DNA from: Solitalea longa
GTDB lineage: Bacteria > Bacteroidota > Bacteroidia > Sphingobacteriales > Sphingobacteriaceae
Direction: 5' to 3'
Length of the DNA: 64,000 nucleotides
Assembly: GCF_002920915.1 (NCBI RefSeq)
Contig: NZ_PQVF01000001.1
Span: 124,001-188,000 of the forward strand
The notes beneath the pieces are model-generated. The model saw nothing but the letters and a program-made list of their open reading frames with translations, was not told the origin of the DNA and did not search any database. Both the position numbers and the translations under genes were made by a program. Of the stretch, positions 52,362-61,241 are shown piece by piece (position 1 is the stretch's first letter; the number at the start of each line of letters is the position of its first letter).

Positions 52362-53426
52362 ATGTTTAATAAACTTAACATATCGGCTCATAAGGGACGA
52401 ACCGCCTGGTTAAATAATGAGGAATACTTGGTTTTTGCCGGTACCTCTTATTTAGGAATAGCCTATAATACCGAATTCAGAAATTATTTAGCTGAAGGCT
52501 TTCAACTTTATGGAAGCAACTTTGGCAGTTCAAGACTAGGGAATGTGACGATTGATGTTTTCGAACTTGCGGAAACAGAAATTGCCAAATTGGTCGGTGC
52601 TGAAAGTGCACTTACCGTATCATCGGGTATGCTGGCCGGTCAAATGGTACTTCGGCAGTTTGAAGATCATGCGCATTTATTCATTGCGCCGGGGATTCAC
52701 CCTGCATTAAAACCCCTTAACTATCAATCGAGAAATTATTCTTATGAGCAATGGACGGCACACGTGCTTTCGGAGCTGCATTCACATAAATTTCCAGAAG
52801 CTGTTATTTTCATCAATACCATAGATATTTTAAATGCCAGAAGGTATGATTTAACATGGCTTCAATTGCTTCCTGACGACTTAAACCTGATAATTGTTAT
52901 TGATGATTCTCATGCGTTAGGTTTAATTGGAGAGCATGGCGAAGGACACTGGTCATTTTTGCCAGTGCTGCCCAATATTGAGCGAATTATGGTAGCTTCG
53001 ATGGGAAAGGCATTTGGTATACCCGCTGGTGTTATTACTGGTAATCTAAATCGAATTAATAAAATACGAAAGGATGGTGTTTTTGGAGGAAGCTCACCAA
53101 CGGTTCCTGCCTATTTACATGCTTTTTTACAATCAACAGATCTTTATCATTCATCTCGAAAAGCCTTAAACAAACTCATAACTCAATTCAGTGTTTTAAT
53201 AAAGCCGCTTTCTGCTATTGTTCAATCCGATGGATTGCCAATCTATTTTATTGATGATAAGACCATAGAAAACCGATTGTTAGATCAAAAGATAATTGTT
53301 TCATCCTTTCCCTATCCAAATCCAAACAGCGAGCCGGTAACCAGGGTGGTTATCAACAGCATTCACACTGCTGAGGATATTGAACGGTTGGCTTTCGTCT
53401 TAGTTTATACCTTGCAGACTTTGTAA
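52362..53426 (+). CDS. PLP-dependent alpha-oxoamine synthase-like enzyme (BioF/KBL family)
   Basis: A 354-residue fold-type I PLP enzyme. QLYGSNFGSSRLGNVTIDVF and ALTVSSGMLAGQMVLRQ fit the KBL/8-amino-7-oxononanoate synthase branch, as do the cofactor Asp-His in IVIDDSHALGLIGEHGEG and the Schiff-base Lys in VASMGKAFGIPAGVITG. It is about 30 residues shorter than BioF and the usual S-x-(S/T)-K-A-L motif is replaced by SMGKAF, so its acyl-CoA substrate may differ; serine palmitoyltransferase-like or biotin-related activity cannot be told. No bio genes or sphingolipid partners lie next to it. Its 3' end overlaps the convergent M15 gene by 27 bp. Confidence 0.82.
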   Translation: MFNKLNISAHKGRTAWLNNEEYLVFAGTSYLGIAYNTEFRNYLAEGFQLYGSNFGSSRLGNVTIDVFELAETEIAKLVGAESALTVSSGMLAGQMVLRQFEDHAHLFIAPGIHPALKPLNYQSRNYSYEQWTAHVLSELHSHKFPEAVIFINTIDILNARRYDLTWLQLLPDDLNLIIVIDDSHALGLIGEHGEGHWSFLPVLPNIERIMVASMGKAFGIPAGVITGNLNRINKIRKDGVFGGSSPTVPAYLHAFLQSTDLYHSSRKALNKLITQFSVLIKPLSAIVQSDGLPIYFIDDKTIENRLLDQKIIVSSFPYPNPNSEPVTRVVINSIHTAEDIERLAFVLVYTLQTL

Positions 53427-54113
53427 TTCATCAAAGGTGATATCGGTTATCTCAAATGCTTTCCAGTTGTTAAAATCAAAGTGCCACCACTCATCTTTAT
53501 AAACATTAAAACCATTTTTGGTCATTACATCGCGTAACAATTGTCTGTTTTCAATCACCTTCTGAGGTAGGTGGGGGTAATCAGCGCTGGCTTTAGGGCT
53601 AAAATCGTCAAAAGCTGTTGGCATTTTTAACTCTTTGCCAGTTATAAGATTTACGATAGTTAAATCGATGGCGCATCCACGGTTATGACGAGAACCTTTC
53701 CAGGGAGGAGCCACAAAAATGGAATCTTTTTGCTTTTCATAAAAGGAAACAGTTACTGTGTAAGTGCGGTAGGCATCAAAAATTTTAAGCACTAATCCTT
53801 TGGTGTTTAATTCACGCTGTACATTTTGCAATGCCCTTAAAACAGGCAATCGAGTAAATGCACCCGCCACATTATACATTTTTTCATGCATAAAGTTATT
53901 GCTGGTGGCATACCTTATATCCAAAATAATGTTAGGAATTGCTCGTTTAATATCAACTAATGCCTTTGTCGAATCTTCTTTTACCTGTTGCTGATACAAG
54001 GCAACTGTTGAAACCACCTTCAAGCCATATTTGTTCAACGGGATGTTTTGAGCCTGGCTTACTGAGAAAATGGGTAATATGGCAATTAATAAAATGAATA
54101 GGCTTTTTCTCAC
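53400..54113 (-). CDS. M15D family D-Ala-D-Ala dipeptidase (VanX/DdpX-like)
   Basis: A 237-residue secreted protein (signal MRKSLFILLIAILPIFSVSQ, AQ cleavage). The M15 core has KIFDAYRTYTVTVSFYEKQK with an essential Arg, the zinc motif SRHNRGCAIDLTIV (His, Asp), and the catalytic Glu and last zinc His in DEWWHFDF. These are the VanX features: S/T-x-H-x-x-G-x-A-x-D and E-x-x-H. It splits D-Ala-D-Ala dipeptides; chromosomal homologues recycle cell-wall D-Ala rather than giving vancomycin resistance. No vanHA genes nearby. The alanine dehydrogenase gene starts upstream and ends 5 bp before it, suggesting one operon. Confidence 0.92.
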   Translation of the reverse strand: MRKSLFILLIAILPIFSVSQAQNIPLNKYGLKVVSTVALYQQQVKEDSTKALVDIKRAIPNIILDIRYATSNNFMHEKMYNVAGAFTRLPVLRALQNVQRELNTKGLVLKIFDAYRTYTVTVSFYEKQKDSIFVAPPWKGSRHNRGCAIDLTIVNLITGKELKMPTAFDDFSPKASADYPHLPQKVIENRQLLRDVMTKNGFNVYKDEWWHFDFNNWKAFEITDITFDELQSLQGIN

Positions 54114-54118
54114 GAGGC

Positions 54119-55342
54119 TTAAACTTGTGCAGCTACTAATAGATCAAGGTCTTTAAATGGAAGATTAAACTGTTCTGCCAGGTATTTATTGGTTAAATGA
54201 CCTTGATAGATGTACACCCCGTGGCGAACACCGGTTCGGCTCCAAAGCATGTTTTTAATACCGCCATGATCGCCAAGATCAAGCAAAATTGGAGTGAAAA
54301 TATTGGTTAAGGCATACGAGGCGGTTCGGGCCACTCTCGATGCTATGTTAGGAACACAATAATGAATTACATCACTTTTCATAAACACCGGACTATCGTG
54401 GTTGGTTACATGTGAGGTTTCGAAACAACCACCCTGATCAATGCTTACATCAATAATCACTGAGTCAGATGGCATTTGACCCACCATTTCGGCATTTACC
54501 ACACATGGCACGGAACCATTTTTTGCCCTTATTGCTCCAATGGCCACATCGCATGTTTTTAGGGCTTTCAATAAAACTTTAGGCTGAATAACAGAGGTAA
54601 ATACGCGTTGGGTGAGATTTCCTTGCAAGCGACGAAGGCGATACAGTGAATCATCGAAAACTTTTACCTCACACCCCAGCGAAAGGGCTGCACGAGCGGC
54701 AAATTCACCAACAGTTCCGGCTCCCAAAATCACCACTTCGGTAGAAGGAATACCGGTAACACCACCAAACATCATTCCCTTGCCGTGTTTACTGTTACTT
54801 AAATATTCGGCAGCAATTAATATGGCTGTGTTCCCAACAATCTCACTCATCGAACGCACCACCATCAAACTGCCGTCCTCGTCTTTCATATATTCATATC
54901 CAAGCGCAGTCACTTTCTTTGCTACCAAGGCTTTGATAGTCTCATCTTTAAGGCTCGACAGGTTTAATGCGGATATTAAAGTTTGTCCCGGCTTCATTAG
55001 CTCTATCTCAGCCATTGAAGGAGGGGCCACTTTCATCAACACATCCGATTGAAACAACGCTTTACGGTCATAAATTATTTTTGCTCCGGCCTCGCTGTAT
55101 TTCTTATCAGAAAAGCGTGCACCTTCGCCGGCACCGGCTTCTACATGCACATCATGCCCATTGTTAACTAATACTTCTACAGAAGAAGGAGTAATTGCAA
55201 TTCTCTTTTCCTGAAAGGAGGTTTCGCGAGGGATCGCAATAACCAATTCCTGTTTCTTTTGCTTTAATTTCAGCAATGACTCTTGCGGTTGCATAAGTGC
55301 CTGTTTGGCAACTTCACTAAATCCCTGCATGGTAGAACTCAT
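54119..55342 (-). CDS. ald: Alanine dehydrogenase
   Basis: A 407-residue NAD-dependent alanine dehydrogenase of the AlaDH/PNT family: VIAIPRETSFQEKRIAITPS with a substrate-binding Arg, FQSDVLMKVAPPSMAEIELM with the conserved Lys, and the NAD motif VVILGAGTVGEFAARAALSL. The catalytic Asp region VIIDVSIDQGGCFETSHVTN is present. It interconverts alanine and pyruvate plus ammonia. It is slightly longer than the 370-residue Bacillus type, with an N-terminal extension of about 30 residues and a C-terminal tail ending FKDLDLLVAAQV. It ends 5 bp before the dipeptidase gene. Confidence 0.92.
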   Translation of the reverse strand: MSSTMQGFSEVAKQALMQPQESLLKLKQKKQELVIAIPRETSFQEKRIAITPSSVEVLVNNGHDVHVEAGAGEGARFSDKKYSEAGAKIIYDRKALFQSDVLMKVAPPSMAEIELMKPGQTLISALNLSSLKDETIKALVAKKVTALGYEYMKDEDGSLMVVRSMSEIVGNTAILIAAEYLSNSKHGKGMMFGGVTGIPSTEVVILGAGTVGEFAARAALSLGCEVKVFDDSLYRLRRLQGNLTQRVFTSVIQPKVLLKALKTCDVAIGAIRAKNGSVPCVVNAEMVGQMPSDSVIIDVSIDQGGCFETSHVTNHDSPVFMKSDVIHYCVPNIASRVARTASYALTNIFTPILLDLGDHGGIKNMLWSRTGVRHGVYIYQGHLTNKYLAEQFNLPFKDLDLLVAAQV

Positions 55343-55474
55343 TTATTCCTTTAATATAAATTAGCCTTGAATGTCAAAAATAGCAAAATAATAGATTGAA
55401 GATGAAAGGAGTAAGTGTTGTTTTGGCAAACGATACCCTTTTCTTCTATTTATCATCAAAAAAATAGGGTTAAA

Positions 55475-55909
55475 TTATTTTTTATGCTGGATAAATTGAA
55501 ACTGACGGCTTCCATTATCAACCTCTGCAATAATAACTTCTGTATACTGCCCTGGTAACAAATTAGGGATTTTGGACGGCCACTCCACAAAACAATAATT
55601 TCCGCTAAAGAAATACTCTTCGTAACCCATGTCAAAAGCTTCCATTTCATTCTTCAGGCGATAAAAATCAAAGTGATAGATCATTGATTGTTCGCCATCA
55701 TATTGATTGACCAATGAAAAAGTAGGACTTGATACAACTTCGTTAACGCCAAGTGCCCTGCATATTTCCTTGATAAAAGTGGTTTTACCAGCCCCTAAAT
55801 CCCCATTAAAAATAACTACCTTATTATTGCCTGCAAAAGACAAAAGCGCATTGGCTATCTCTGGCAGCATTTCAATATTGTCAATTTTAAACTCCTTTTT
55901 GTCCTCCAT
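55475..55909 (-). CDS. tsaE: tRNA threonylcarbamoyladenosine ATPase TsaE
   Basis: A 144-residue P-loop ATPase of the TsaE/YjeE family: Walker A VIFNGDLGAGKTTFIKEICR, SSPTFSLVNQYDGEQSMIYH with the SPT motif, HFDFYRLKNEMEAFDMGYEE and FVEWPSKIPNLLPGQ (the E-W-P motif). It is required with TsaB/D to form t6A on tRNA. It lies 66 bp downstream of the histidine kinase gene and 132 bp upstream of ald on the same strand. Confidence 0.96.
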   Translation of the reverse strand: MEDKKEFKIDNIEMLPEIANALLSFAGNNKVVIFNGDLGAGKTTFIKEICRALGVNEVVSSPTFSLVNQYDGEQSMIYHFDFYRLKNEMEAFDMGYEEYFFSGNYCFVEWPSKIPNLLPGQYTEVIIAEVDNGSRQFQFIQHKK

Positions 55910-55975
55910 TTTACCGGTAACTTTAAACTGTAGCTCGCAAAAATAAGAAATACATATAAATGGGGTCCTGCAGTA

Positions 55976-57172
55976 TTAATGACCGGCATTTAAAACTACC
56001 CTGAATGTTGTTCCTTTACCTAATTCGGAGTCTTTAACATACACTTGTCCTTTATGATAATTTTCAACAATACGGCGGGTTAATGAAAGACCAAGCCCCC
56101 AACCACGCTTACGGGTAGTATAACCTGGCTGAAAAACGGTTTCGAATTTCGATTTGGGAATGCCAGTTCCCGTATCACTTATATCAATATAAACATGGGT
56201 TTTATTCTGAGAGACATTCAATGAGATTTTCCCTTCGCTGGTTCCTATCGCATTTACTGCGTTTTTACAGAGATTTTCAATAACCCATTCAAACAAAGGC
56301 ACGCTAAGTTCGGCATTCACCGGCTCGCCTTTCACTTCAAATTTTATTTTCTTAGATATACGTTTTTCGAGATAATCGATAAAGTTTCTAACCACCTCCT
56401 TAACATTATGCTTTTCTAAAACCGGAGCCGAACCAATTTTAGAAAAACGGTCGGCGATGATCTGCAACCGTGTAACATCATTCTCCATTTCATCAAGCAA
56501 CTCCTCGTCCTTCTCGCCATATTTTTCTTTTAAAATCTCGATCCAGGCCATAATCGAAGAAATGGGTGTTCCCAATTGATGTGCGGTTTCTTTGGCCATA
56601 CCCACCCACACCTGGTTTTGTTCGGAACGACGGGAAGAGCTAAAGGCCAGGTAAGCGAGTATGAGGAAAACAGTAATACCTGTTAACTGACGATAAGGAT
56701 AATACTTTAATGAAGTTAGTAATTGCGAATCTTTATAAAATACGTACAGTTCATCACCGCTTCCAATGGAGATAATGATTGGAGTGTGTTGCTCCTTCAT
56801 TATTTTTAGTTGCTCTCGGAAATAGGCGGGATCATAATGCTTGCTTTTATCGTTTGGGTTGTTGGTTTTTAATGAGTCGAGTTCTTTATAGGCCAGGATC
56901 TTGTCATGAGAATCGGCAATTATGGCCGGTATTTGCGTGTACTTATTCTGAATTTCTGTTAGGAAATCGAGAAAATGCTCATCTTCCATTTCAATTTTTA
57001 GTTTGGTACTTAATGCCCACAATTCGGCATTGCGACGTTCACTTACGGCCATTGATCCAACTAAATAATTAGTATATACCAGCGACATTGCGCCAATTGA
57101 TAAAGCAAAAAGTAATAGTAAGAGTTTCCAGCGCCTTTTTTGGCTATATACGTCCATTCTCATTAGGGCCAA
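55976..57172 (-). CDS. Membrane sensor histidine kinase with HQLGTP motif
   Basis: A 398-residue kinase: N-terminal membrane helix (about 16-38: LLLLLFALSIGAMSLVYTNY), a short extracytoplasmic sensor region, a second helix (about 163-181), and a kinase core. The phosphorylation motif is KETAHQLGTPISSIM with His198. ATP-binding boxes are ENLCKNAVNAIG, IDISDTGTGIP and GWGLGLSLTRRI. The divergent HQLGTP dimerisation motif characterises a Bacteroidota-specific kinase group that, as far as I recall, includes PorY, the proposed partner of PorX. No response regulator gene is adjacent, so it is an orphan that could signal to PorX (47569). This link is an inference. gltX is divergent. Confidence 0.88.
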   Translation of the reverse strand: MALMRMDVYSQKRRWKLLLLLFALSIGAMSLVYTNYLVGSMAVSERRNAELWALSTKLKIEMEDEHFLDFLTEIQNKYTQIPAIIADSHDKILAYKELDSLKTNNPNDKSKHYDPAYFREQLKIMKEQHTPIIISIGSGDELYVFYKDSQLLTSLKYYPYRQLTGITVFLILAYLAFSSSRRSEQNQVWVGMAKETAHQLGTPISSIMAWIEILKEKYGEKDEELLDEMENDVTRLQIIADRFSKIGSAPVLEKHNVKEVVRNFIDYLEKRISKKIKFEVKGEPVNAELSVPLFEWVIENLCKNAVNAIGTSEGKISLNVSQNKTHVYIDISDTGTGIPKSKFETVFQPGYTTRKRGWGLGLSLTRRIVENYHKGQVYVKDSELGKGTTFRVVLNAGH

Positions 57173-57272
57173 ATTACAAAACCTACATGAACAACCACTT
57201 AAAAAGAAGAATTTTAGCTTTACGCATTTGCAAATTTACCTGGTTATAAAACGGCTTGAGGATAATTTAAGG

Positions 57273-57280
57273 TATATTTG
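57273..57280 (+). promoter_or_regulatory. -7 box for gltX (TATATTTG)
   Basis: TATATTTG fits TAnnTTTG exactly, 69 bp upstream of the gltX start, in the divergent gap with the histidine kinase gene. The -33 element is not obvious. Confidence 0.5.
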
Positions 57281-57348
57281 CACCGATTTAGAATTTAAAA
57301 GTAAAACACACTGTTGGTTTTTACTGATTCTTTCATCCCTAAAATTTT

Positions 57349-58866
57349 ATGGCAACTAAAGTAAGAGTTCGTTTTGCTCCAAGTCCGACCGGAGGCTTGC
57401 ACCTTGGTGGTGTACGCACTGTTTTGTTTAATTATTTATTCGCAAAGCATCATAATGGAGAGTTTGTATTGCGTATAGAAGATACCGATCAAACTCGTTA
57501 TGTGCCCGGCGCCGAAGAATATATTATTGAGTGTTTGAAATGGTGTGGATTAAATCCTGATGAAAGTCCTCAGTTGGGTGGACCATTTGCTCCATATCGT
57601 CAAAGCGAGCGTAAACCAATGTATCGCCAATATGCCGAACAATTAGTAAAAGACGGTTATGCTTATTATGCATTCGATACTCCTGAAGAACTCAATGCAA
57701 AAAGAGAAGCGATTCCTAACTTTCAATACGGTCACCAGTTTCGTAAAGAAATGAGAAACTCTTTGTCGCTTTCGCCAAAAGAAGTTAAGGATCTGATCGA
57801 ACAGGGAGTACCACATGTGGTGCGGGTAAAAATGCCTGAAAATGAGACCGTTACTTTTAATGACATGATCAGGGCGGAAGTAAGTTTCGACACCAATTTG
57901 GTTGATGATAAAGTTTTATTAAAAGCCGATGGAATGCCAACTTATCATTTGGCAGTTGTGGTTGACGATTACTTAATGAAGATTTCTCATGCATTTCGCG
58001 GAGAAGAATGGCTGCCATCTGCTCCTGTACATATTTTACTTTGGAAATATTTGGGTTGGGAAGCCGATATGCCTCAATGGGCGCATTTACCGCTGATCTT
58101 AAAACCGGATGGGAACGGTAAACTAAGCAAACGTGATGGCGACCGCTTAGGTTTTCCGGTTTATGCAATGAACTGGGCCGACCCTAAAACTGGCGATTTA
58201 ACTAAAGGTTTCAGAGAATTAGGATTTCTGCCGGAAGCGTTCATCAATTTATTGGTAATGTTGGGTTGGAATGATGGAACCGATCAGGAAGTTTTTTCGT
58301 TAGATGAAATGATCGAGAAGTTCTCAATTGAAAGAGTAAGTAAGGCTGGAGCAAAATTCGATTTTGAAAAAGCTAAATGGTACAACGCCGAATGGATTAA
58401 GAAAACACCTGTTGAAAAGATCCGTAGTTCGTTTACCGCTATTTTAGATGATAATGGTATTGCAGGAGTAGAAGAGCATTACCTTAATAGCGTGATAGGC
58501 CTTATTAAAGAACGTTGCGTTTTGTTAACAGATTTTTGGCAACAAGCATCTTTCTTCTTCCGTCGTCCGCATGAGTTTGACATGGATGCAGTAAAACCAA
58601 AATGGACAAATGAGAAAACTGAGTTTTTCAAGTCCTTGGTTTCTACTTTTCCTGCACTACCATCATGGAATGCAACGGATCTGGAGAATGAATTTAAAGC
58701 ATTAGCAGCTGACAAAGGATTAAAAATAGGCGATGTTATGCTGCCATTCCGCATAATGCTGGTTGGTGGAAAATTTGGTCCGGCGGTATTTGATATTGCC
58801 GCCCTAATTGGGAAAGAGGAAAGTTCGGAACGTGTAAGTCAGTTTCTCGACCTGATCAATCAGTAA
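57349..58866 (+). CDS. gltX: Glutamyl-tRNA synthetase
   Basis: A 505-residue class I aminoacyl-tRNA synthetase: RFAPSPTGGLHLGGVRT includes the HIGH-equivalent LHLGG, RIEDTDQTRYVPG binds glutamate, HLPLILKPDGNGKLSKRDGD contains the KMSKS-equivalent KLSKR. The C-terminal anticodon-binding domain (about 350-505) is present. It charges tRNA-Glu (possibly also tRNA-Gln). Monocistronic, with a -7 box upstream and a terminator at 58882-58917. Confidence 0.98.
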   Translation: MATKVRVRFAPSPTGGLHLGGVRTVLFNYLFAKHHNGEFVLRIEDTDQTRYVPGAEEYIIECLKWCGLNPDESPQLGGPFAPYRQSERKPMYRQYAEQLVKDGYAYYAFDTPEELNAKREAIPNFQYGHQFRKEMRNSLSLSPKEVKDLIEQGVPHVVRVKMPENETVTFNDMIRAEVSFDTNLVDDKVLLKADGMPTYHLAVVVDDYLMKISHAFRGEEWLPSAPVHILLWKYLGWEADMPQWAHLPLILKPDGNGKLSKRDGDRLGFPVYAMNWADPKTGDLTKGFRELGFLPEAFINLLVMLGWNDGTDQEVFSLDEMIEKFSIERVSKAGAKFDFEKAKWYNAEWIKKTPVEKIRSSFTAILDDNGIAGVEEHYLNSVIGLIKERCVLLTDFWQQASFFFRRPHEFDMDAVKPKWTNEKTEFFKSLVSTFPALPSWNATDLENEFKALAADKGLKIGDVMLPFRIMLVGGKFGPAVFDIAALIGKEESSERVSQFLDLINQ

Positions 58867-58881
58867 GAATTTTATCTATTC

Positions 58882-58917
58882 AAAAACGGCCGGCCTCTTA
58901 ATTAGCCGGCCGTTTTT
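58882..58917 (+). terminator. Intrinsic terminator of gltX
   Basis: A 13-bp stem, AAAAACGGCCGGC and GCCGGCCGTTTTT (about 58882-58894 and 58905-58917), with a 10-nt loop, ends in a T run on the plus strand. Confidence 0.92.
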
Positions 58918-58961
58918 ATATCCAACGGAAATCTTAACTTTCGTCCAATTTTCAATTAATA

Positions 58962-59777
58962 ATGAATCAAAAACTGTTTAAATCCATACCATTGTTAAGT
59001 GTTTTGTTGTTGGCAGCGTGTTCATCCAATCCTTATTCTGCCAGCAAAAAAATATATAAGCAGCAGCTTAAAACCTTAGTAAAAACGATAAAGCAAACCG
59101 AACCTTATGTGCTTGATTCTGTTCCCGCAGCAGAATGGATCTCGACCGTAAACTTTAACTTACGTAAACCAAACTTTGTAATTATACATCATACTGCTCA
59201 AGACTCGTTAGGGCAAACCCTAAAAACTTTTACACTTACAAAAACGCAGGTAAGTGCTCATTACGTGGTTAGTAAAGACGGTAAGGTGGTGCACATGTTG
59301 AATGATTATCTTAGGGCATGGCATGCTGGTAATGCACGTTGGGGGAATTGTACCGATATCAATTCTAATTCATTAGGCATTGAACTGGATAATAATGGAA
59401 AAGAGCCTTTTACCCAACCACAAATAAATAGCCTGTTGGTTTTATTAGGCAAACTAAAGAAAACCTATAATATTCCAACAGCCAATTTTATTGGTCATGC
59501 CGATATTGCGCCAACTCGTAAACCTGATCCGAGTGAATTATTTCCATGGAAAACCCTAGCTGATAAAGGATTTGGCTTATGGTATACTCAACCATTGGAT
59601 AGTGTTCCTGCAAATTTTAATGTTAACCAGGCCTTAAGAATAATTGGTTACGATACAAGAGATTCCAATGCAGCTTTAATTGCATTTAAGCGCCATTTTA
59701 TTCAATCAGATGTAGGTCCAATAGTTACTGATTCAACAAAAATGATATTAAATAATCTCTATAAAAAATATCAGTAG
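58962..59777 (+). CDS. N-acetylmuramoyl-L-alanine amidase, lipoprotein
   Basis: A 271-residue lipoprotein (LLLAAC, Cys near 20) with an Amidase_2 domain: PNFVIIHHTAQDSLGQTLKT with the first zinc His, AHYVVSKDGKVVHMLNDYLR, AWHAGNARWGNCTDINSNSL (second zinc His), and HADIAPTRKPDPSELFPWKT with the third zinc His. This is the AmpD/AmiD pattern. It cleaves the bond between MurNAc and L-Ala in peptidoglycan, probably on the outer membrane like E. coli AmiD. A C-terminal peptidoglycan-binding-like helical part (about 215-271) is typical. Monocistronic. Confidence 0.93.
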   Translation: MNQKLFKSIPLLSVLLLAACSSNPYSASKKIYKQQLKTLVKTIKQTEPYVLDSVPAAEWISTVNFNLRKPNFVIIHHTAQDSLGQTLKTFTLTKTQVSAHYVVSKDGKVVHMLNDYLRAWHAGNARWGNCTDINSNSLGIELDNNGKEPFTQPQINSLLVLLGKLKKTYNIPTANFIGHADIAPTRKPDPSELFPWKTLADKGFGLWYTQPLDSVPANFNVNQALRIIGYDTRDSNAALIAFKRHFIQSDVGPIVTDSTKMILNNLYKKYQ

Positions 59778-59952
59778 CTAAGCCTTACAAGCAGTAACCT
59801 ACAGATAACATTATGCCGGCTTTTTGCTTTTATGGCTTAGATAGATTTACTTTCGAAGCAAGAATTTTATATGCAATTGTTAACAACACGTAATGATTGC
59901 CGCAGTATAACACAAACTTAACATTTACCTAATCTTTAGATTTGATATTTGT

Positions 59953-60030
59953 ATGACAAAAAAGACACTTACTTTTCTTCATATACATTGGATTGGATGA
60001 ACCGGTATGCTGGGAAGCTGCCGGTTTTTT
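59953..60030 (+). ncRNA. Candidate small RNA (or 15-codon leader) with its own terminator
   Basis: An isolated intrinsic terminator lies at 60000-60030 (AACCGG, interrupted stem with GCT/AGC, CCGGTT, then T8) in the 370-bp gap between the amidase and YceI genes. It is 120 bp before YceI and 220 bp after the amidase stop, so it belongs to neither obviously. A near -7 box (GATATTTG, 59944-59951) lies just upstream. A 15-codon ORF (MTKKTLTFLHIHWIG) starts at 59953 and stops exactly where the hairpin begins, so a short leader peptide is an alternative. No homology to a known RNA family is claimed. Confidence 0.4.
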
Positions 60031-60147
60031 TGTTTTTTACAACTGATTTAAACCATTTTACCAGACACTTTAATTAACTATGATGAATGTCATGTAACTA
60101 ATAATTATTTATAAGCTTTTTTTTGTATATCAATAATCAATAACAAA

Positions 60148-60738
60148 ATGCGTAAATTTCTATTAGTTATTTTATTTGCCTCTCTAAACATCTCAGCATT
60201 GTTTGCCCAAACAAAACTTAATCTATCAGGAAATGAAAGTAAAGTGTTAATCAAGGGTACCTCAAGTGTTCATGATTGGACGGCCAAATGTGATAATAAA
60301 TCGGGTGACATTTCTGCAACACTCGATAAAAACACATTAAAGGTATTACAGGTATTAAATTTAAAGATCGCTTCCAAATCTGTAAGAAGTATTGATGAAA
60401 AAGGTGAGTATTACGATGATGTAATGGATAGCCGAATTTGGAAAGCATTTGAGACTGAGAAATTTCCGGAGTTAACCGTTGTTTTAAAGCAGGTAAAATC
60501 AATAACAATGGTTGGAAATAAAGCCGATATTGATGCTATAGCTTTTGTAACCATACATGGGATTAAAAAGGAGGTGCCTGTTAAAGCCAGTGCTGAAATA
60601 AGCAACAACACAATAAGAATAAAAGGGAAGAAGGACATAAAAATGCTCGATTATGGGGTTCAACCACCAACCATTTTATTAGAGTTTCTGAAAACAGGCA
60701 ATGAAGTTACTATCGAGTTTGATCTACTTTATAAGTAA
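60148..60738 (+). CDS. YceI-family secreted protein
   Basis: A 196-residue secreted protein (signal MRKFLLVILFASLNISALFAQ). The YceI lipocalin-like beta barrel covers about 22-196: TSSVHDWTAKCDNKSGDISA, LKIASKSVRSIDEKGEYYDD, VMDSRIWKAFETEKFPELTV and ADIDAIAFVTIHGIKKEVPV. The family binds polyisoprenoids or quinones in the periplasm. The conserved S-V-H-D-W start and D-x-R-x-W (VMDSRIW) positions are intact. It may be involved in lipid transport or stress; no partner is adjacent. It ends at the terminator at 60761-60797. Confidence 0.92.
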   Translation: MRKFLLVILFASLNISALFAQTKLNLSGNESKVLIKGTSSVHDWTAKCDNKSGDISATLDKNTLKVLQVLNLKIASKSVRSIDEKGEYYDDVMDSRIWKAFETEKFPELTVVLKQVKSITMVGNKADIDAIAFVTIHGIKKEVPVKASAEISNNTIRIKGKKDIKMLDYGVQPPTILLEFLKTGNEVTIEFDLLYK

Positions 60739-60760
60739 ATTTTAGAGCCGTAGTCTAAAA

Positions 60761-60797
60761 AAGAAGGGGGAAACGTGTTTCCTCCTTCTTTTTTTCA
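60761..60797 (+). terminator. Intrinsic terminator after the YceI gene
   Basis: AAGAAGGGGGAAAC (60761-60774) pairs with GTTTCCTCCTTCTT (60777-60790) with one G-T wobble, followed by T7. Confidence 0.88.
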
Positions 60798-61040
60798 AAT
60801 TCTGATACAATTAAATAATCCACCCATTGATATATCAAGAGTATAACAAATTGTTCGGAGAGTTTTAACTGATAAATGTTGTTTGCCGGTTTCCACCCGG
60901 GCTATATTAATGCCAGTCAGCTGATAGAAATCTTTTTGGCTAAGTCGTTTTACCTCCCTGGCTCGTTTTATTTCCAATGCAATTCTTAACCTAAACTTGG
61001 CGTCCGTCGTTTCCAGATAATCAAAATCGGTATTGAGCAT
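60795..61040 (-). CDS. XRE-family helix-turn-helix regulator, 81 aa
   Basis: A short protein with an XRE-type helix-turn-helix: LRIALEIKRAREVKRLSQKD, FYQLTGINIARVETGKQHLS and VKTLRTICYTLDISMGGLFN. The Q-x-D/E and R-V-E-x-G-K positions are standard. It has no other domain; such proteins act as small repressors or antitoxin-like regulators. No toxin gene is next to it. The start at 61040 gives a 14-residue N-terminal tail before the fold. Its target is unknown. Confidence 0.85.
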   Translation of the reverse strand: MLNTDFDYLETTDAKFRLRIALEIKRAREVKRLSQKDFYQLTGINIARVETGKQHLSVKTLRTICYTLDISMGGLFNCIRI

Positions 61041-61241
61041 ACGTAAAGATACACTAAAATAAAACGTTCATTTTTTAACACTCAGATATAAAACTGCAAA
61101 TTACGCTTATAATAAATTTATTATCAACTCCTTAAAAGGTCAAAATGACAAAAAAGTCATTTTGTGAAAATAAATACTCTATCAAACTTATTAACTAGCT
61201 AGATTTGAAACAGATTGATTTTGAATGTTACATTTCTTGCA

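Noticed and set aside
53400-54113. Vancomycin-resistance VanX role for the M15 protein
   Set aside because: There are no vanH/vanA neighbours and the protein is exported; chromosomal dipeptidases of this family commonly recycle cell-wall peptides.
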